In this document: piece by piece, positions 1 to 7,946 of the stretch
Layout: each line of letters begins with the position of its first letter
Position numbering within the stretch: the first letter of the stretch is position 1
NCBI GenBank assembly: GCA_025361385.1
Contig: JANYAJ010000268.1
Coordinates: forward strand, 1-15,598
DNA: 15,598 nt
Direction of reading: 5' to 3'
Source: Nitrospira sp.
GTDB lineage: Bacteria > Nitrospirota > Nitrospiria > Nitrospirales > Nitrospiraceae
The notes under the pieces: generated by a model
Told to the model about the DNA's origin: nothing
Database searches by the model: none
Seen by the model: the letters and a program-made list of their open reading frames with translations, nothing else
Translations under genes and position numbers: made by a program

Positions 1-2
1 TA

Positions 3-1511
3 CTCGCACTGAAACAATCCGTAAGCGCCTTGCCAGAATTATGGTCTCACCTCCAATCCTTCTCCGCTTCGCTACTGGCTGCTGTCCGTGAATCCTGGGA
101 CGACTGCCGCGATGTCCATGACACGATTGAGCAGGCAGTCAAGCCGGAGGCGCCGATGTCCCTCCGTGACGGCGGTGTGATTCGAGAGGGATACCATGCC
201 GGAGTCGATGAACTGCGCAAGGCCAGCACCGAAGGCAAGGGCTGGATCGCCTCGCTAGAAGCCAAAGAACGGGAACGAACGGGAATCGATTCGTTGAAGG
301 TTCGCTACAATCAAGTATTCGGCTACTACATCGAAATTACCAAGACGCACCTCTCCCGGGTTCCGCCTGATTACATTCGCAAGCAGACGCTGGTAAATGC
401 CGAACGATTCATGACAGCGGAACTTAAAGAGTTGGAAGAACGGGTCACAGGCGCTGAAAGTAAACTGCTGGCGCTCGAGCAGGAGCTGTTCGATCAGGTC
501 CGCAGTCGTTTAGCGAACGAGGTGCCTCGCCTTCAAGCGATGGCCCAGACCGTTGCGTTGCTCGACGTCCTCGCCGGTTTGGCCGAGACCGCCGCCTTAC
601 ATCGCTACGTCAAACCACTCGTCGATGAGAGCGGCACGATCCTCATTCGGGAAGGCCGGCACCCTGTCGTGGAACAGCTCAGCAGCGATCTCACCTTCGT
701 GCCCAACGACACAGCCCTCGACTGTGAGGGGAACAGGCTGGTGATTCTCACCGGGCCCAACATGGCAGGAAAAAGCACCTATCTCCGCCAAGTCGCACTG
801 ATTGTTTTGTTGGCGCAAATTGGGAGTTTCGTGCCGGCGACCGAGGCCCGCATTGGATTAGTCGATCGGATTTTCACGCGTGTGGGCGCTTCGGACAACC
901 TGTCCGCCGGCCAGAGCACTTTCATGGTGGAGATGATCGAATCGGCTCATATCTTAAACAGTGCGACGTCCCGCAGCTTGATTCTCCTGGATGAGATCGG
1001 TCGAGGAACCAGCACCTACGACGGACTCAGCATCGCCTGGGCCATTGCGGAACATATTCAAGACCGTCAGCACGTGGGAGCTAGAACATTGTTCGCCACG
1101 CATTATCACGAGATGACGCAACTGGAAGGGTTACGGGAAGGCATTAAAAACTATTGCGTCGCGGTGCAAGAACGGGATGGAGACGTGGTCTTCTTGCGTA
1201 AGATTATACCGGGTGGCGCAGACCGCAGTTACGGCATTCACGTTGCCAAACTAGCAGGACTCCCTCCAACGGTCATCGCCCGGGCGCAACAAGTTCTCGC
1301 CCAACTGGAACAACCGGATACCACCATCGAGGGTACGCCTGTATCTTTGGAGAAAGAAACACCACAGACCTCGCTTCCCAAGCCCCATCCAATCATCGAG
1401 GAAATGAAACAAATCGACCTCTTCTCCATGACGCCGCTCGATGCACTCAACCGCCTCGCTGACATCCAACGCCGGATCAGCCCTACAGACCAAGACAATC
1501 GCGACACATAA
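3..1511 (+). CDS. mutS: DNA mismatch repair ATPase MutS, 5'-truncated by the window edge
   Basis: MutS recognises mismatches and loops in DNA and uses ATP to start mismatch repair. The frame is already open at base 3 (LALKQSVSALPEL, typical of the MutS core domain), so the gene begins left of the window. About 502 residues are visible; the Escherichia coli protein has 853, so the mismatch-binding and connector domains are missing here. Counting from the TTG at base 30, the lever/clamp part covers roughly residues 1-200. The ABC-type ATPase follows, with Walker A GPNMAGKST at about residues 242-250 (nt 753-779), the signature region SAGQSTFMVEM, Walker B ILLDEIGRGTSTYDG and the FATHYHE histidine loop. 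The C-terminus ends in the usual small helical tail (LFSMTPLDALNRLADI). All ATPase motifs are intact. The gene is convergent with the two exported-protein genes and ends one base before a hairpin. Identity is nearly certain. Confidence 0.97.
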   Translation, partial: LALKQSVSALPELWSHLQSFSASLLAAVRESWDDCRDVHDTIEQAVKPEAPMSLRDGGVIREGYHAGVDELRKASTEGKGWIASLEAKERERTGIDSLKVRYNQVFGYYIEITKTHLSRVPPDYIRKQTLVNAERFMTAELKELEERVTGAESKLLALEQELFDQVRSRLANEVPRLQAMAQTVALLDVLAGLAETAALHRYVKPLVDESGTILIREGRHPVVEQLSSDLTFVPNDTALDCEGNRLVILTGPNMAGKSTYLRQVALIVLLAQIGSFVPATEARIGLVDRIFTRVGASDNLSAGQSTFMVEMIESAHILNSATSRSLILLDEIGRGTSTYDGLSIAWAIAEHIQDRQHVGARTLFATHYHEMTQLEGLREGIKNYCVAVQERDGDVVFLRKIIPGGADRSYGIHVAKLAGLPPTVIARAQQVLAQLEQPDTTIEGTPVSLEKETPQTSLPKPHPIIEEMKQIDLFSMTPLDALNRLADIQRRISPTDQDNRDT

Positions 1512-1547
1512 GAAAGGCGGCACCCCCTTTCGGAGATGCCGCCTTTC
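1512..1547. terminator. Bidirectional hairpin terminator between mutS and the convergent exported-protein genes
   Basis: A perfect 11-bp stem, GAAAGGCGGCA at 1512-1522 pairing with TGCCGCCTTTC at 1537-1547, encloses a 14-nt loop. It begins one base after the mutS stop and lies about 20 nt beyond the stop of the minus-strand gene ending at 1568. Both stem arms carry the A-run/T-run needed for a short U-tract in either direction, although no long U-run follows. The position between convergent genes supports a shared terminator. Confidence 0.8.
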
Positions 1548-1567
1548 CAAACAGAGACTGGCTCAGC

Positions 1568-2239
1568 TTAATGAGCAGCAGTGCCCAAGTTGTACTTCGC
1601 GGTCCAGGGGATGAGCCCTGCAACTGGCTGACCGCCTGGGATCAACACATCATACTGCATGGGGATAAGGGCCCCATCTGGAGACTTCGGTGAGGTATTG
1701 AGCTGCTGCTTCGCTGCTGCGCAGCCTGCTTCAACTTCGCTCTTCCCCGCGCACTCTTTCAAACGAAGCGACGAGATGCTCAGGGTCTTTCCCATGGAGC
1801 CAGCCACTTCCGGAAGCTTCTTGACTGAGGAAATGACCCGGTGATTCTGCTCTGCTTCCGTCACGGTAAATTCAACCAAGTCTGTCGTGCTGGAGGGTGG
1901 CACTTCCTTCGCGGCAGCAGGACCAGCATGGGGACGGCCCATCTTCTTCAACTCTTCCCAGGCTCCCTTGTCGGCATAAAACTTCAACGTCTTGCCCGGA
2001 TGAATCTTCTGCCAGAAAAAGCCGCTCTCAGCAGCCCCGCCGAATACAGAAACGTTAATCCAGACCGCTTCATCGTAGTGATCAAGCACAATGACGCGAC
2101 CCTGCAGGGTCGTCGGCTTGCTCAAATCTCCCCACTCAAAACGCTCCTGGAATGACTCGATGGCTAATGCAGTGGAGGCTACGGATACCCCCAGCGCTAC
2201 GGCGGCCACCATGGCCCAACCTTTCGCATGAAACTTCAT
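1568..2239 (-). CDS. Putative exported protein of unknown function
   Basis: I do not recognise a family for this 223-residue protein. The ATG at 2239 is chosen as start because AAGGAGG sits 8 nt upstream; the frame stays open to 2263, but that ATG has no such site. The N-terminus is a clear Sec signal peptide: MKFHAKGW, then a hydrophobic stretch AMVAAVALGVSVA, then an STALA-type cleavage site, so the mature protein is probably periplasmic. The mature part contains a GFFWQKIHPGKTLKFYADKG segment, a charged middle region (VEFTVTEAEQNHRVISSVKKL) and two cysteines near residues 170-175 (KECAGKSEVEAGC) that could form a disulfide. No lipobox or further membrane helix is seen. It follows another exported protein by 51 nt on the same strand, so the two are probably co-transcribed and may act together. 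Function cannot be stated. Confidence 0.8.
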   Translation of the reverse strand: MKFHAKGWAMVAAVALGVSVASTALAIESFQERFEWGDLSKPTTLQGRVIVLDHYDEAVWINVSVFGGAAESGFFWQKIHPGKTLKFYADKGAWEELKKMGRPHAGPAAAKEVPPSSTTDLVEFTVTEAEQNHRVISSVKKLPEVAGSMGKTLSISSLRLKECAGKSEVEAGCAAAKQQLNTSPKSPDGALIPMQYDVLIPGGQPVAGLIPWTAKYNLGTAAH

Positions 2240-2290
2240 AATCGCGTCCTCCTTGCTGGACATAAATGAATTAAGGCTTGTCGAGGTCGA

Positions 2291-2797
2291 TTACTTAATA
2301 ACCTTAAACCCGGTGATCGTCCGACCGTCCAGGCTCACTTCCATGGCCACGAGCTCCTGGGAGGCCTTGATGATCTGGTCCATCAACGCTTTATCCTTCA
2401 CTGCCAGACGAACGGTCGTGGCAGCATGGTACCAACCGGAATAAGGATTGTTCTTATCGGTTCCGCCCACAAAGCCCCAACCGCAGCAGCTGAACAATGG
2501 ATCTGGCGGCTTCACGTCGAGATCGGAGGACGAACGACCGTTCGGGGTCCCTGACGCCGGCTCACCGGTGTTCCAGTATTGAATCCCGAAGAGCAACTCG
2601 CCATCTGGATTGTCTGCCCATTGTGACCAGACACGACCTTTCAAGGTCTTGGTGACTTCACCCTTCATCGGCTTTCCACCGACGATGTTATCAACCGGAC
2701 CTGACCCAGGCGCATCGGCCGCAACGGCAAATTCAGCCGTCAACATACCGAACATGGACAACATTGCCACGGAGGCTAAAACTGCAACCCTTTTCAT
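2291..2797 (-). CDS. Putative exported protein of unknown function with a CC motif
   Basis: This 168-residue protein is unrecognised. The start ATG at 2797 is preceded by GGAGGG eight nucleotides upstream, which is better than the in-frame ATG at 2815. Residues 1 to about 26 form a Sec signal peptide (MKRVAVLASVAMLSMFGML, then AEFAVA before the ADAPGSG mature start). The mature protein is polar and glycine/tryptophan-rich. It has VWSQWADNPDGELLFGIQYWNTGEP, an adjacent cysteine pair in FSCCGWGFVGG and a C-terminal VSLDGRTITGFKVIK strand pattern, suggesting a small beta-rich periplasmic domain. The vicinal cysteines could bind metal or form a disulfide, but nothing proves this. It is the first gene of a likely two-gene unit with the exported protein ending at 1568. 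Upstream lies a 340-nt region carrying several inverted repeats, which is the probable site of its promoter and control. Confidence 0.8.
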   Translation of the reverse strand: MKRVAVLASVAMLSMFGMLTAEFAVAADAPGSGPVDNIVGGKPMKGEVTKTLKGRVWSQWADNPDGELLFGIQYWNTGEPASGTPNGRSSSDLDVKPPDPLFSCCGWGFVGGTDKNNPYSGWYHAATTVRLAVKDKALMDQIIKASQELVAMEVSLDGRTITGFKVIK

Positions 2798-2949
2798 ACC
2801 TAGTCCCTCCTTCATAAAAATAACAACCGAAATAACCGATGGACACTAGTTTAAGTACGATGAATGAACAGAAACGGTTTCAGAGATCCTCCAATCACGA
2901 GCGATGGGTTCGCCACCTCCTTTGCTCTCTCTCGCGTTGAGTCCCTCGA

Positions 2950-2966
2950 TTGAGAATCGTTGTCAA
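2950..2966. promoter_or_regulatory. Fur-box-like palindrome overlapping a possible -35 element
   Basis: TTGAGAAT-C-GTTGTCAA is an 8-1-8 near-palindrome; six of eight positions pair. It resembles the 7-1-7 inverted repeat bound by Fur-family repressors. On the minus strand its right edge reads TTGACA (2966-2961), a consensus -35, but the matching -10 position 17 nt further (GACTCA) is poor. If it is real, it would control the exported-protein pair beginning at 2797. This is inference from sequence form only. Confidence 0.3.
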
Positions 2967-3082
2967 AAAGTTCCGTCATGGTACTGAAACCGCGAAACAC
3001 TGTCAAGAAAATGTTTCCCCTGTGGATAGATTCGAATTTCATCATAATAATGATTAATAATCAAACATTTACGATAACTAGC

Positions 3083-3112
3083 GCGCTCAAAATTTTTATC
3101 ATATTTGAGCGC
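3083..3112 (-). terminator. Hairpin downstream of the rimP-to-M16 operon, possible terminator
   Basis: GCGCTCAAA at 3083-3091 pairs perfectly with TTTGAGCGC at 3104-3112 around a 12-nt AT-rich loop, 26 nt past the stop of the M16 peptidase gene. There is no U-run after the stem on the minus strand, so it is not a textbook intrinsic terminator. It could instead be a 3'-end stabilising structure or an operator. Confidence 0.4.
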
Positions 3113-3137
3113 TCGACTCGCATCTATTAGAAAATTC

Positions 3138-4391
3138 TCATCTGTGAGACTGAAGCGTGCCTGACGCGAGAGGGCCCAACCCGGTGATGGCGAGGGAGTC
3201 CACATTGAAAAATTGACGACCCACTTTAAACATCTGCTCTTCGCTCACACGATCAATGCGCGCCAGCATATCGTCCAGCGACGTATGCTTTCCGTATGTC
3301 AACTCGTCCTTGGCTAATTTACTCATGCGGCTATGCGAACTCTCCAGACTCAACATGAGGCTGCCCTTCATCTGAACCTTCGCCCGCTCAAGCTCTTTTC
3401 CAACAACACCCTTGCTCCCCACCCGTCTGATTTCACGACAGACGAGATCCACCACACGATCCACTTCTTTCGGTCTGGTCGCTGCATAGACGGTGATCAT
3501 GCCACCGTCAGAATAGCCGGACAAATAGGAGTAGATGGAATAGACGAGACCTCGTTTCTCACGGACTTCCTGAAATAATCGCGAACTCACACTGCCCCCC
3601 AGCACACTGTTCAGCGCATACAGGGCATACCGATCCTGATGTCCGGCGGGAACGCCTTTGAGGCCTAGACACAGATGGACTTGTTCTAACTTCTTCTTCT
3701 TCAGCAGAATACCGCCGCGCAAGTCAGGAGGACGGCGCCCGTTGGCATGGATCGCCTTTGCAGATCGGCCCTTGCCGAAATACTTCGCGACCAGGAGATC
3801 AAGTTTGTCCTGCTCAAAATTCCCGGCGATCGACACCACGGTCTGACTCGAGTCGTAGTGGGTCTCGATATAGCTCAGCAGATCCTGGCGCCGCAGCCCT
3901 CTGACCGTCTTCTCCCGGCCCAAGATAGAGCGGCCGAGCGGATGCCGCCCCAGCACTTGGCCCATGTGGAGCTCTTGCACGAGATCTTCCGGGTCGTCCT
4001 GAACCATGCGGATTTCTTCCAGGACGACCTGTTTTTCTTTTTCGATGTCTTTGGGTACGAACCGGGAATGGTGAAACAGGTCGGAGAGGAGCTCTAATGC
4101 TCGATGCAGTTGCTGATCTAACACCTTCACATAATAGGTCGTTGTCTCACGCGAGGTGAAGGCATTCATCTCTCCGCCGAGCGCGTCGATTTCACGCGAA
4201 ATCTCGGCGGAGGAACGCTTGCGTGTTCCCTTAAAGAGCATGTGCTCGATAAAGTGGGAATAGCCCGCTTGGGGAGGCTGCTCGTCCCGCGACCCGGTGT
4301 TAACCCATACACCGACGGTCACCGACTTTAACGTCGGCATCCGTTCGGTCACAACCCGCACCCCATTGTCCAGAACGAGCTTGCGATACAA
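3138..4391 (-). CDS. M16 family zinc metallopeptidase (insulinase/processing-peptidase type)
   Basis: This 417-residue protein belongs to the M16B-type peptidases, zinc enzymes that cut short peptides or presequences inside a clam-shell chamber. The inverted zinc motif HxxEH is intact (H46-F-I-E49-H50, followed by MLFKGT), and the third zinc ligand is expected at E125/E126 in EKQVVLEEIRMVQDDPED. The second half-domain carries the conserved REKRGLVYSIYSY segment (R/Y substrate-binding motif). Length matches the roughly 410-430 residues usual for this family. The start is a TTG only 5 nt after the pnp stop, giving the typical N-terminus MYRKLVLDNGVRVVTE; no better start is seen. No signal peptide is present, so it is probably cytoplasmic. 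An M16 gene directly after pnp is a recurrent bacterial arrangement. It is the last gene of the operon. Confidence 0.93.
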   Translation of the reverse strand: MYRKLVLDNGVRVVTERMPTLKSVTVGVWVNTGSRDEQPPQAGYSHFIEHMLFKGTRKRSSAEISREIDALGGEMNAFTSRETTTYYVKVLDQQLHRALELLSDLFHHSRFVPKDIEKEKQVVLEEIRMVQDDPEDLVQELHMGQVLGRHPLGRSILGREKTVRGLRRQDLLSYIETHYDSSQTVVSIAGNFEQDKLDLLVAKYFGKGRSAKAIHANGRRPPDLRGGILLKKKKLEQVHLCLGLKGVPAGHQDRYALYALNSVLGGSVSSRLFQEVREKRGLVYSIYSYLSGYSDGGMITVYAATRPKEVDRVVDLVCREIRRVGSKGVVGKELERAKVQMKGSLMLSLESSHSRMSKLAKDELTYGKHTSLDDMLARIDRVSEEQMFKVGRQFFNVDSLAITGLGPLASGTLQSHR

Positions 4392-4396
4392 GACAG

Positions 4397-6514
4397 TTAC
4401 CCGGCTGATGGATCAGGCGCAGCGGCCCCAGCTGGAGCCGGCATGGCTTCCTTGCGGCTCAGGCGGATCTTCCCTTGACGGTCCACTTCCATGACCTTCA
4501 CCAAGATTTGATCCCCTTCCTTCACCTCATCCGACACCGCTTGGACCCGATGGTGCGCCAACTGTGAGATATGCACCAGTCCATCGGTTCCAGGAAGGAC
4601 TTCGACAAACGCGCCGAAGTCCATGATCTTCCGAACCGTGCCCATGTAGATCTTTCCGATCTCGACCTCTTCGGTGATCCGGCTGATCATTTCTTTGGCC
4701 TTCTCGGCCGAAGCGCCATCGACCGACGCGATCGTCACGGTTCCGCTGTCATCGACATTGATCTTGACCCCGCAATCCGCAATGATGCCGCGGATCGTCT
4801 TGCCGCCCGGCCCAATGATTTCACGAATCTTGTCCTGCTTCACCTTCATCGTGAAGATCCTGGGCGCGTACGCCGACAGGGTGGTTCTCGGTGCTTGGAG
4901 AGCTTTCTCCATACAACCCAAAATGTGTAAACGACCGGCTTTCGCCTGCTCCAACGCCTTCTGCATCAAGGCGGATGTAATGCCGCCGATTTTGATATCC
5001 ATCTGTAGGGCCGTGACGCCCTGCCTGGTTCCACAGACCTTAAAGTCCATATCACCCAGGTGATCCTCGAGCCCGAGAATATCGGAGAGAATCATGACTC
5101 GGTCGCCCTCTTTGATCAACCCCATCGCGATCCCAGCCACGGCTTTACTGACCGGCACGCCGGCATCCATCAACGCAAGGCTCCCGCCACAGACGGTCGC
5201 CATTGACGACGACCCATTGGATTCAAGGATGTCCGACACGATACGAAGCGTGTAAGGAAAGGCTTCCTTGCTCGGAATCACCGGAGCCAATGCCCGTTCC
5301 GCCAATGCACCATGACCCACTTCCCGACGTCCCGGCGAACGAAGCGGCCGTGCTTCACCGACACTGAACGGCGGAAAGTTGTAATGGAGCATGAAGGTCC
5401 TCATGTACTCCCCTTCTAACGCATCGATCCGCTGTTCGTCGTCCGAGGTCCCCAAGGTAACCACGGCTAAACTTTGAGTCTCACCTCTGGTGAAAATCGC
5501 CGATCCATGTGTCCTGGGCAACGCGCTGACTTCGCAGGTGATCGCACGGATATCGGCCGGGCCACGTCCATCCGCCCGAGATCCCTTCTCCAAGATCATG
5601 TTCCGGACTTCGGTATATTCCAACTCATGGAACACCAGCTTGACGTGCCGCTCCCGATTCGGATCGTCTGCGCTCTTGAGCTTTTGAACCGCGTCGTTCT
5701 TGACCTCATCCAACCGCTCCTGCCTGGCCGCCTTGTTGGGGATCATGATGGCATCACGGATACCTTGCGCCACCAGCGTCTTCACTTGCGCCGCAAGTGC
5801 GGAGTCGATCTGCTCCTTCGCCACCTTCCGCTTGGGCTTACCGGCAAGGGCTTGCAGCTCGCGAATCTTGGCCACAATCTTCTTGATCTCGCTATGGGCG
5901 AGTTCGATTGCTTCGAGCATAATGGTTTCGGACAATTCGTTCGCCCCTGCTTCGACCATCATGACCGCATCGGCCGTCCCCGCCACCACGAGGTGCAACT
6001 CGCTCTTCGCCACCGTCTCAAGATCAGGGTTGACCACGAACTTGCCGTCCAGCCGCCCGATCCTCACGCCTGCGATCGGATTATCGAAGGGAATATTTGA
6101 AACAGTCAGGGCAGCAGAGGAAGCGATAATGCCGAGGATATCGGAGGAGCCGGTTTGATCGGCCGAAAGAACGGACGCGATGACTTGGGTCTCGAAGTAG
6201 TAGCCCTCAGGAAAGAGCGGACGGAGTCCCCGATCGATCTGCCGGCTGGTCAGCACGGCCTTTTCCGATGGACGCGCTTCCCGCTTGAAGTACCCGCCGG
6301 GAATCTTTCCGGCTGCGAATGATTTTTCCTGATAATCGACGGTGAGGGGGAGGAAATCGATGCCTGGCTTGGCCGTCTGTGACGCAACAGCCGTCGCCAA
6401 TACGACCGTGTCGCCGTACGTAGCCCAAATCGAACCGTCTGCTTGTCGTGCCACACGACCGGTCTCGAGTCGCAAGATGCGCCCCGCAACCTCTATTTCA
6501 ACTGTGTGTACCAT
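4397..6514 (-). CDS. pnp: Polyribonucleotide nucleotidyltransferase (PNPase)
   Basis: PNPase degrades RNA 3' to 5' by phosphorolysis and can add 3' tails; it acts as a trimer, often with RNase E in a degradosome. The 705-residue length is normal. The order is RNase PH domain 1 (from MVHTVEIEVAGRILRLETGR, with FLPLTVDYQEKSFAAGKIPGG), a helical linker (about 210-300), and RNase PH domain 2 with PGRREVGHGALAERAL and GTRQGVTALQMDIKIGGI, whose aspartates belong to the active site. The KH domain is at about 553-617 (GPGG at 568-571) and the S1 domain at about 618-687 (GTVRKIMDFGAFVEVLPGTDGLVHIS). The tail is short and Ala/Pro-rich. The ATG at 6514 has AGAGGAG six nucleotides upstream. The 148-nt leader after rpsO contains a long hairpin that may mediate autoregulation, as known in Escherichia coli. 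Confidence 0.98.
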   Translation of the reverse strand: MVHTVEIEVAGRILRLETGRVARQADGSIWATYGDTVVLATAVASQTAKPGIDFLPLTVDYQEKSFAAGKIPGGYFKREARPSEKAVLTSRQIDRGLRPLFPEGYYFETQVIASVLSADQTGSSDILGIIASSAALTVSNIPFDNPIAGVRIGRLDGKFVVNPDLETVAKSELHLVVAGTADAVMMVEAGANELSETIMLEAIELAHSEIKKIVAKIRELQALAGKPKRKVAKEQIDSALAAQVKTLVAQGIRDAIMIPNKAARQERLDEVKNDAVQKLKSADDPNRERHVKLVFHELEYTEVRNMILEKGSRADGRGPADIRAITCEVSALPRTHGSAIFTRGETQSLAVVTLGTSDDEQRIDALEGEYMRTFMLHYNFPPFSVGEARPLRSPGRREVGHGALAERALAPVIPSKEAFPYTLRIVSDILESNGSSSMATVCGGSLALMDAGVPVSKAVAGIAMGLIKEGDRVMILSDILGLEDHLGDMDFKVCGTRQGVTALQMDIKIGGITSALMQKALEQAKAGRLHILGCMEKALQAPRTTLSAYAPRIFTMKVKQDKIREIIGPGGKTIRGIIADCGVKINVDDSGTVTIASVDGASAEKAKEMISRITEEVEIGKIYMGTVRKIMDFGAFVEVLPGTDGLVHISQLAHHRVQAVSDEVKEGDQILVKVMEVDRQGKIRLSRKEAMPAPAGAAAPDPSAG

Positions 6515-6620
6515 CTGAGTCTCCTCTGGTTAGGCCCCACAGATGCCCACAGAGAGGGACTTGAGCGATGAGGAACACTCCAGCCTCTGTCCGTGTTCAC
6601 CTGTGCGACTGACGACTACG

Positions 6621-6656
6621 GTCCCGCTGTTGCGCCTCCTGGCGCGACAGCGGGAC
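6621..6656 (-). promoter_or_regulatory. 16-bp hairpin between rpsO and pnp, likely RNA-processing or termination site
   Basis: The arm at 6621-6636 (GTCCCGCTGTTGCGCC) pairs with 6641-6656 (GGCGCGACAGCGGGAC) over 16 positions with one wobble and a 4-nt loop. It starts six nucleotides after the rpsO stop codon and lies about 107 nt before the pnp start. No U-tract follows on the minus strand. In Escherichia coli the rpsO-pnp interval holds a terminator and an RNase III-cleaved hairpin through which PNPase represses its own synthesis. The equivalent position suggests a similar role here, but only position and structure support this. Confidence 0.6.
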
Positions 6657-6662
6657 GGAATA

Positions 6663-6932
6663 CTATTTCCTGATGCCCAATCGCTCGATCACTGCACGGT
6701 ACCGCGCATCGCTGACGCCGCGAAGATAATCGAGCAACCGCCGACGGCGGCCGACCAAGAGCAGCAGGCCACGCCGCGAGTGATGATCCTTCTTGTGGGT
6801 CTTGAAATGCTCCGTCAAATACGTGATCCGGGTGGTCAACACCGCGATCTGGACTTCCGGTGAACCGGAATCCGTCTCATGCTGCTGATACTGTTTGATC
6901 AACTCAGTTTTTGCTTCTTTGAGTAATGCCAT
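6663..6932 (-). CDS. rpsO: 30S ribosomal protein S15
   Basis: S15 is a primary 16S rRNA-binding protein of the central 30S domain that organises S6/S18 binding and helps bridge the subunits. The 89-residue length is exactly that expected. Characteristic segments are all present: the [20 protein letters not shown] start of the domain, then [37 protein letters not shown], and [13 protein letters not shown] at the end. The GDSGSPE/HxxDHHSR residues that contact the rRNA three-way junction are conserved, with TDSGSPE here. The start ATG at 6932 follows a purine-rich GGAAGGAAGG element. It lies 44 nt downstream of truB and upstream of pnp, the usual order. Identity is certain. Confidence 0.98.
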   Translation of the reverse strand: MALLKEAKTELIKQYQQHETDSGSPEVQIAVLTTRITYLTEHFKTHKKDHHSRRGLLLLVGRRRRLLDYLRGVSDARYRAVIERLGIRK

Positions 6933-6976
6933 GGTTTCCTTCCTTCCTGTTCCTTTCCGTCATCCGCAACGAACGC

Positions 6977-7933
6977 TCATACGTCCTGATCGATTAATAC
7001 CTTCTCCACCTTGAGCGCATCTCCCGCATTCGCCGGACACTTCCCGATCGCGATCAAACGTCCGTCGCTATCATGGATGCGAACCGGCATGTGTGGCTGG
7101 CGCTCACCAGCGGCCGCCCCTTCCCAACGCAGGATTTTTCCCGCAGGCACTGGAGCGCCATGTCGGACGCGATCAGCAGTCTGTTCATCCACCACCGCCA
7201 GCGCAAACCGATTTAACGACAGATCCAGCGATAACAGATCGTCGCCCAACCGTCCGAGGGCATGACGGGTGGCCACCTCGTCGATCATCAGCGCCTGGTC
7301 GATCCTCAAGGGCCCCACTCGCGTTCGCTCCAACGCCAACATGTGACCACCGACGCCTAAGGCTGCTCCAATGTCGGCACACAACGTCCGCACATAGGTC
7401 CCTTTGGAGCAGACGATGCGCAACGACACATCTCGACCCGCTATCCCCAACACCTCAAGGGTGTGGATGACAATGGTTCGAGCGTCCCGTGCAATCGTTT
7501 TGCCCGCACGAGCGGACCTATAGAGAGGAACGCCTGCGACTTTTACCGCCGAATACATCGGAGGAACTTGCTCAATCGGTCCGAGAAATCGACCGACCGC
7601 TTCGTGAATCGCCGCCGATGTCAGATGTTCCGTCGCCTGCCTGACAAGGACCGTTCCCGTCGCATCCTGCGTGTCGGTAGTTTCGCCGAGTCGAAGCACG
7701 GCACAATATTCTTTATCCCACTCAACCAGATATTCGGCAATGCGGGTTCCCCGCCCGATCAGCACGGGCAAAACTCCCGTTGCGGCAGGATCGAGGGTCC
7801 CGGCATGACCGACTTTCACTCCGCCGAGAAGATGCCGCACCTTCGCCACAACATCATGCGAGGTCCACCCTGTTTCTTTTTTGATGATCAGTACGCCGTC
7901 GACCACGGCACAGCTCTGCGCGAGATCCATCAT
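6977..7933 (-). CDS. truB: tRNA pseudouridine(55) synthase TruB
   Basis: TruB converts uridine 55 of the tRNA T-loop to pseudouridine and also acts as a tRNA chaperone. The open frame reaches to 8059, but those extra 42 codons overlap the rbfA end and are unlike TruB. I choose ATG 7933 (ATG 7930 and GTG 7936 are possible), 14 nt beyond the rbfA stop, with only a weak GGGGGCG upstream. From 7933 the protein has 318 residues, and the catalytic aspartate of HAGTLDPAATGVLPVLIGRGTR falls at D48, as in Escherichia coli. Other family segments are KKETGWTSHDVV near the start, KEYCAVLRLGETTDTQD, QVPPMYSAVKVAGVPLY and CSKGTYVRTLCADIG. The last 80 or so residues look like a PUA-type RNA-binding domain. 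It sits between rbfA and rpsO, the standard operon position. Confidence 0.95.
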   Translation of the reverse strand: MMDLAQSCAVVDGVLIIKKETGWTSHDVVAKVRHLLGGVKVGHAGTLDPAATGVLPVLIGRGTRIAEYLVEWDKEYCAVLRLGETTDTQDATGTVLVRQATEHLTSAAIHEAVGRFLGPIEQVPPMYSAVKVAGVPLYRSARAGKTIARDARTIVIHTLEVLGIAGRDVSLRIVCSKGTYVRTLCADIGAALGVGGHMLALERTRVGPLRIDQALMIDEVATRHALGRLGDDLLSLDLSLNRFALAVVDEQTADRVRHGAPVPAGKILRWEGAAAGERQPHMPVRIHDSDGRLIAIGKCPANAGDALKVEKVLIDQDV

Positions 7934-7946
7934 CACGCCCCCGATA

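Larger units (their letters stand above)
2798..3137. other. Gene-free AT-rich intergenic region with several inverted repeats
   Basis: No convincing gene lies in these 340 bases. The region separates the end of the long minus-strand operon (stop at 3138) from the next minus-strand gene (start 2797), so it should hold a terminator for the first and a promoter for the second. It contains four short symmetric elements: GAAAC-G-GTTTC at 2871-2881, TTGAGAATcGTTGTCAA at 2950-2966, TGATTA-A-TAATCA at 3051-3063, and a 9-bp stem at 3083-3112. The stretch 3020-3110 is clearly richer in A and T than its surroundings. A minus-strand frame at 2851-3045 is open for 64 codons but has no supporting start site or recognisable sequence. 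Confidence 0.6.

Noticed and set aside
2901..2915. A sigma54-like GG-N10-GC arrangement (TGGC...GC) on the minus strand upstream of the exported-protein pair
   Set aside because: Only the minimal GG/GC spacing and TGGC match; the -12 element reads TCGC instead of TTGC. Such matches are common by chance.
2851..3045. A 64-codon minus-strand open frame, with a strong GGAGGTGG element at about 2913-2920 inside it
   Set aside because: No start codon lies at a proper distance from the GGAGGTGG; the nearest in-frame GTG is about 18 nt away and would give only 15 residues. The sequence has no recognisable features.
5474..6100. A 208-codon plus-strand open frame inside pnp
   Set aside because: It is antisense to intact PNPase domains, with no ribosome site or family resemblance.
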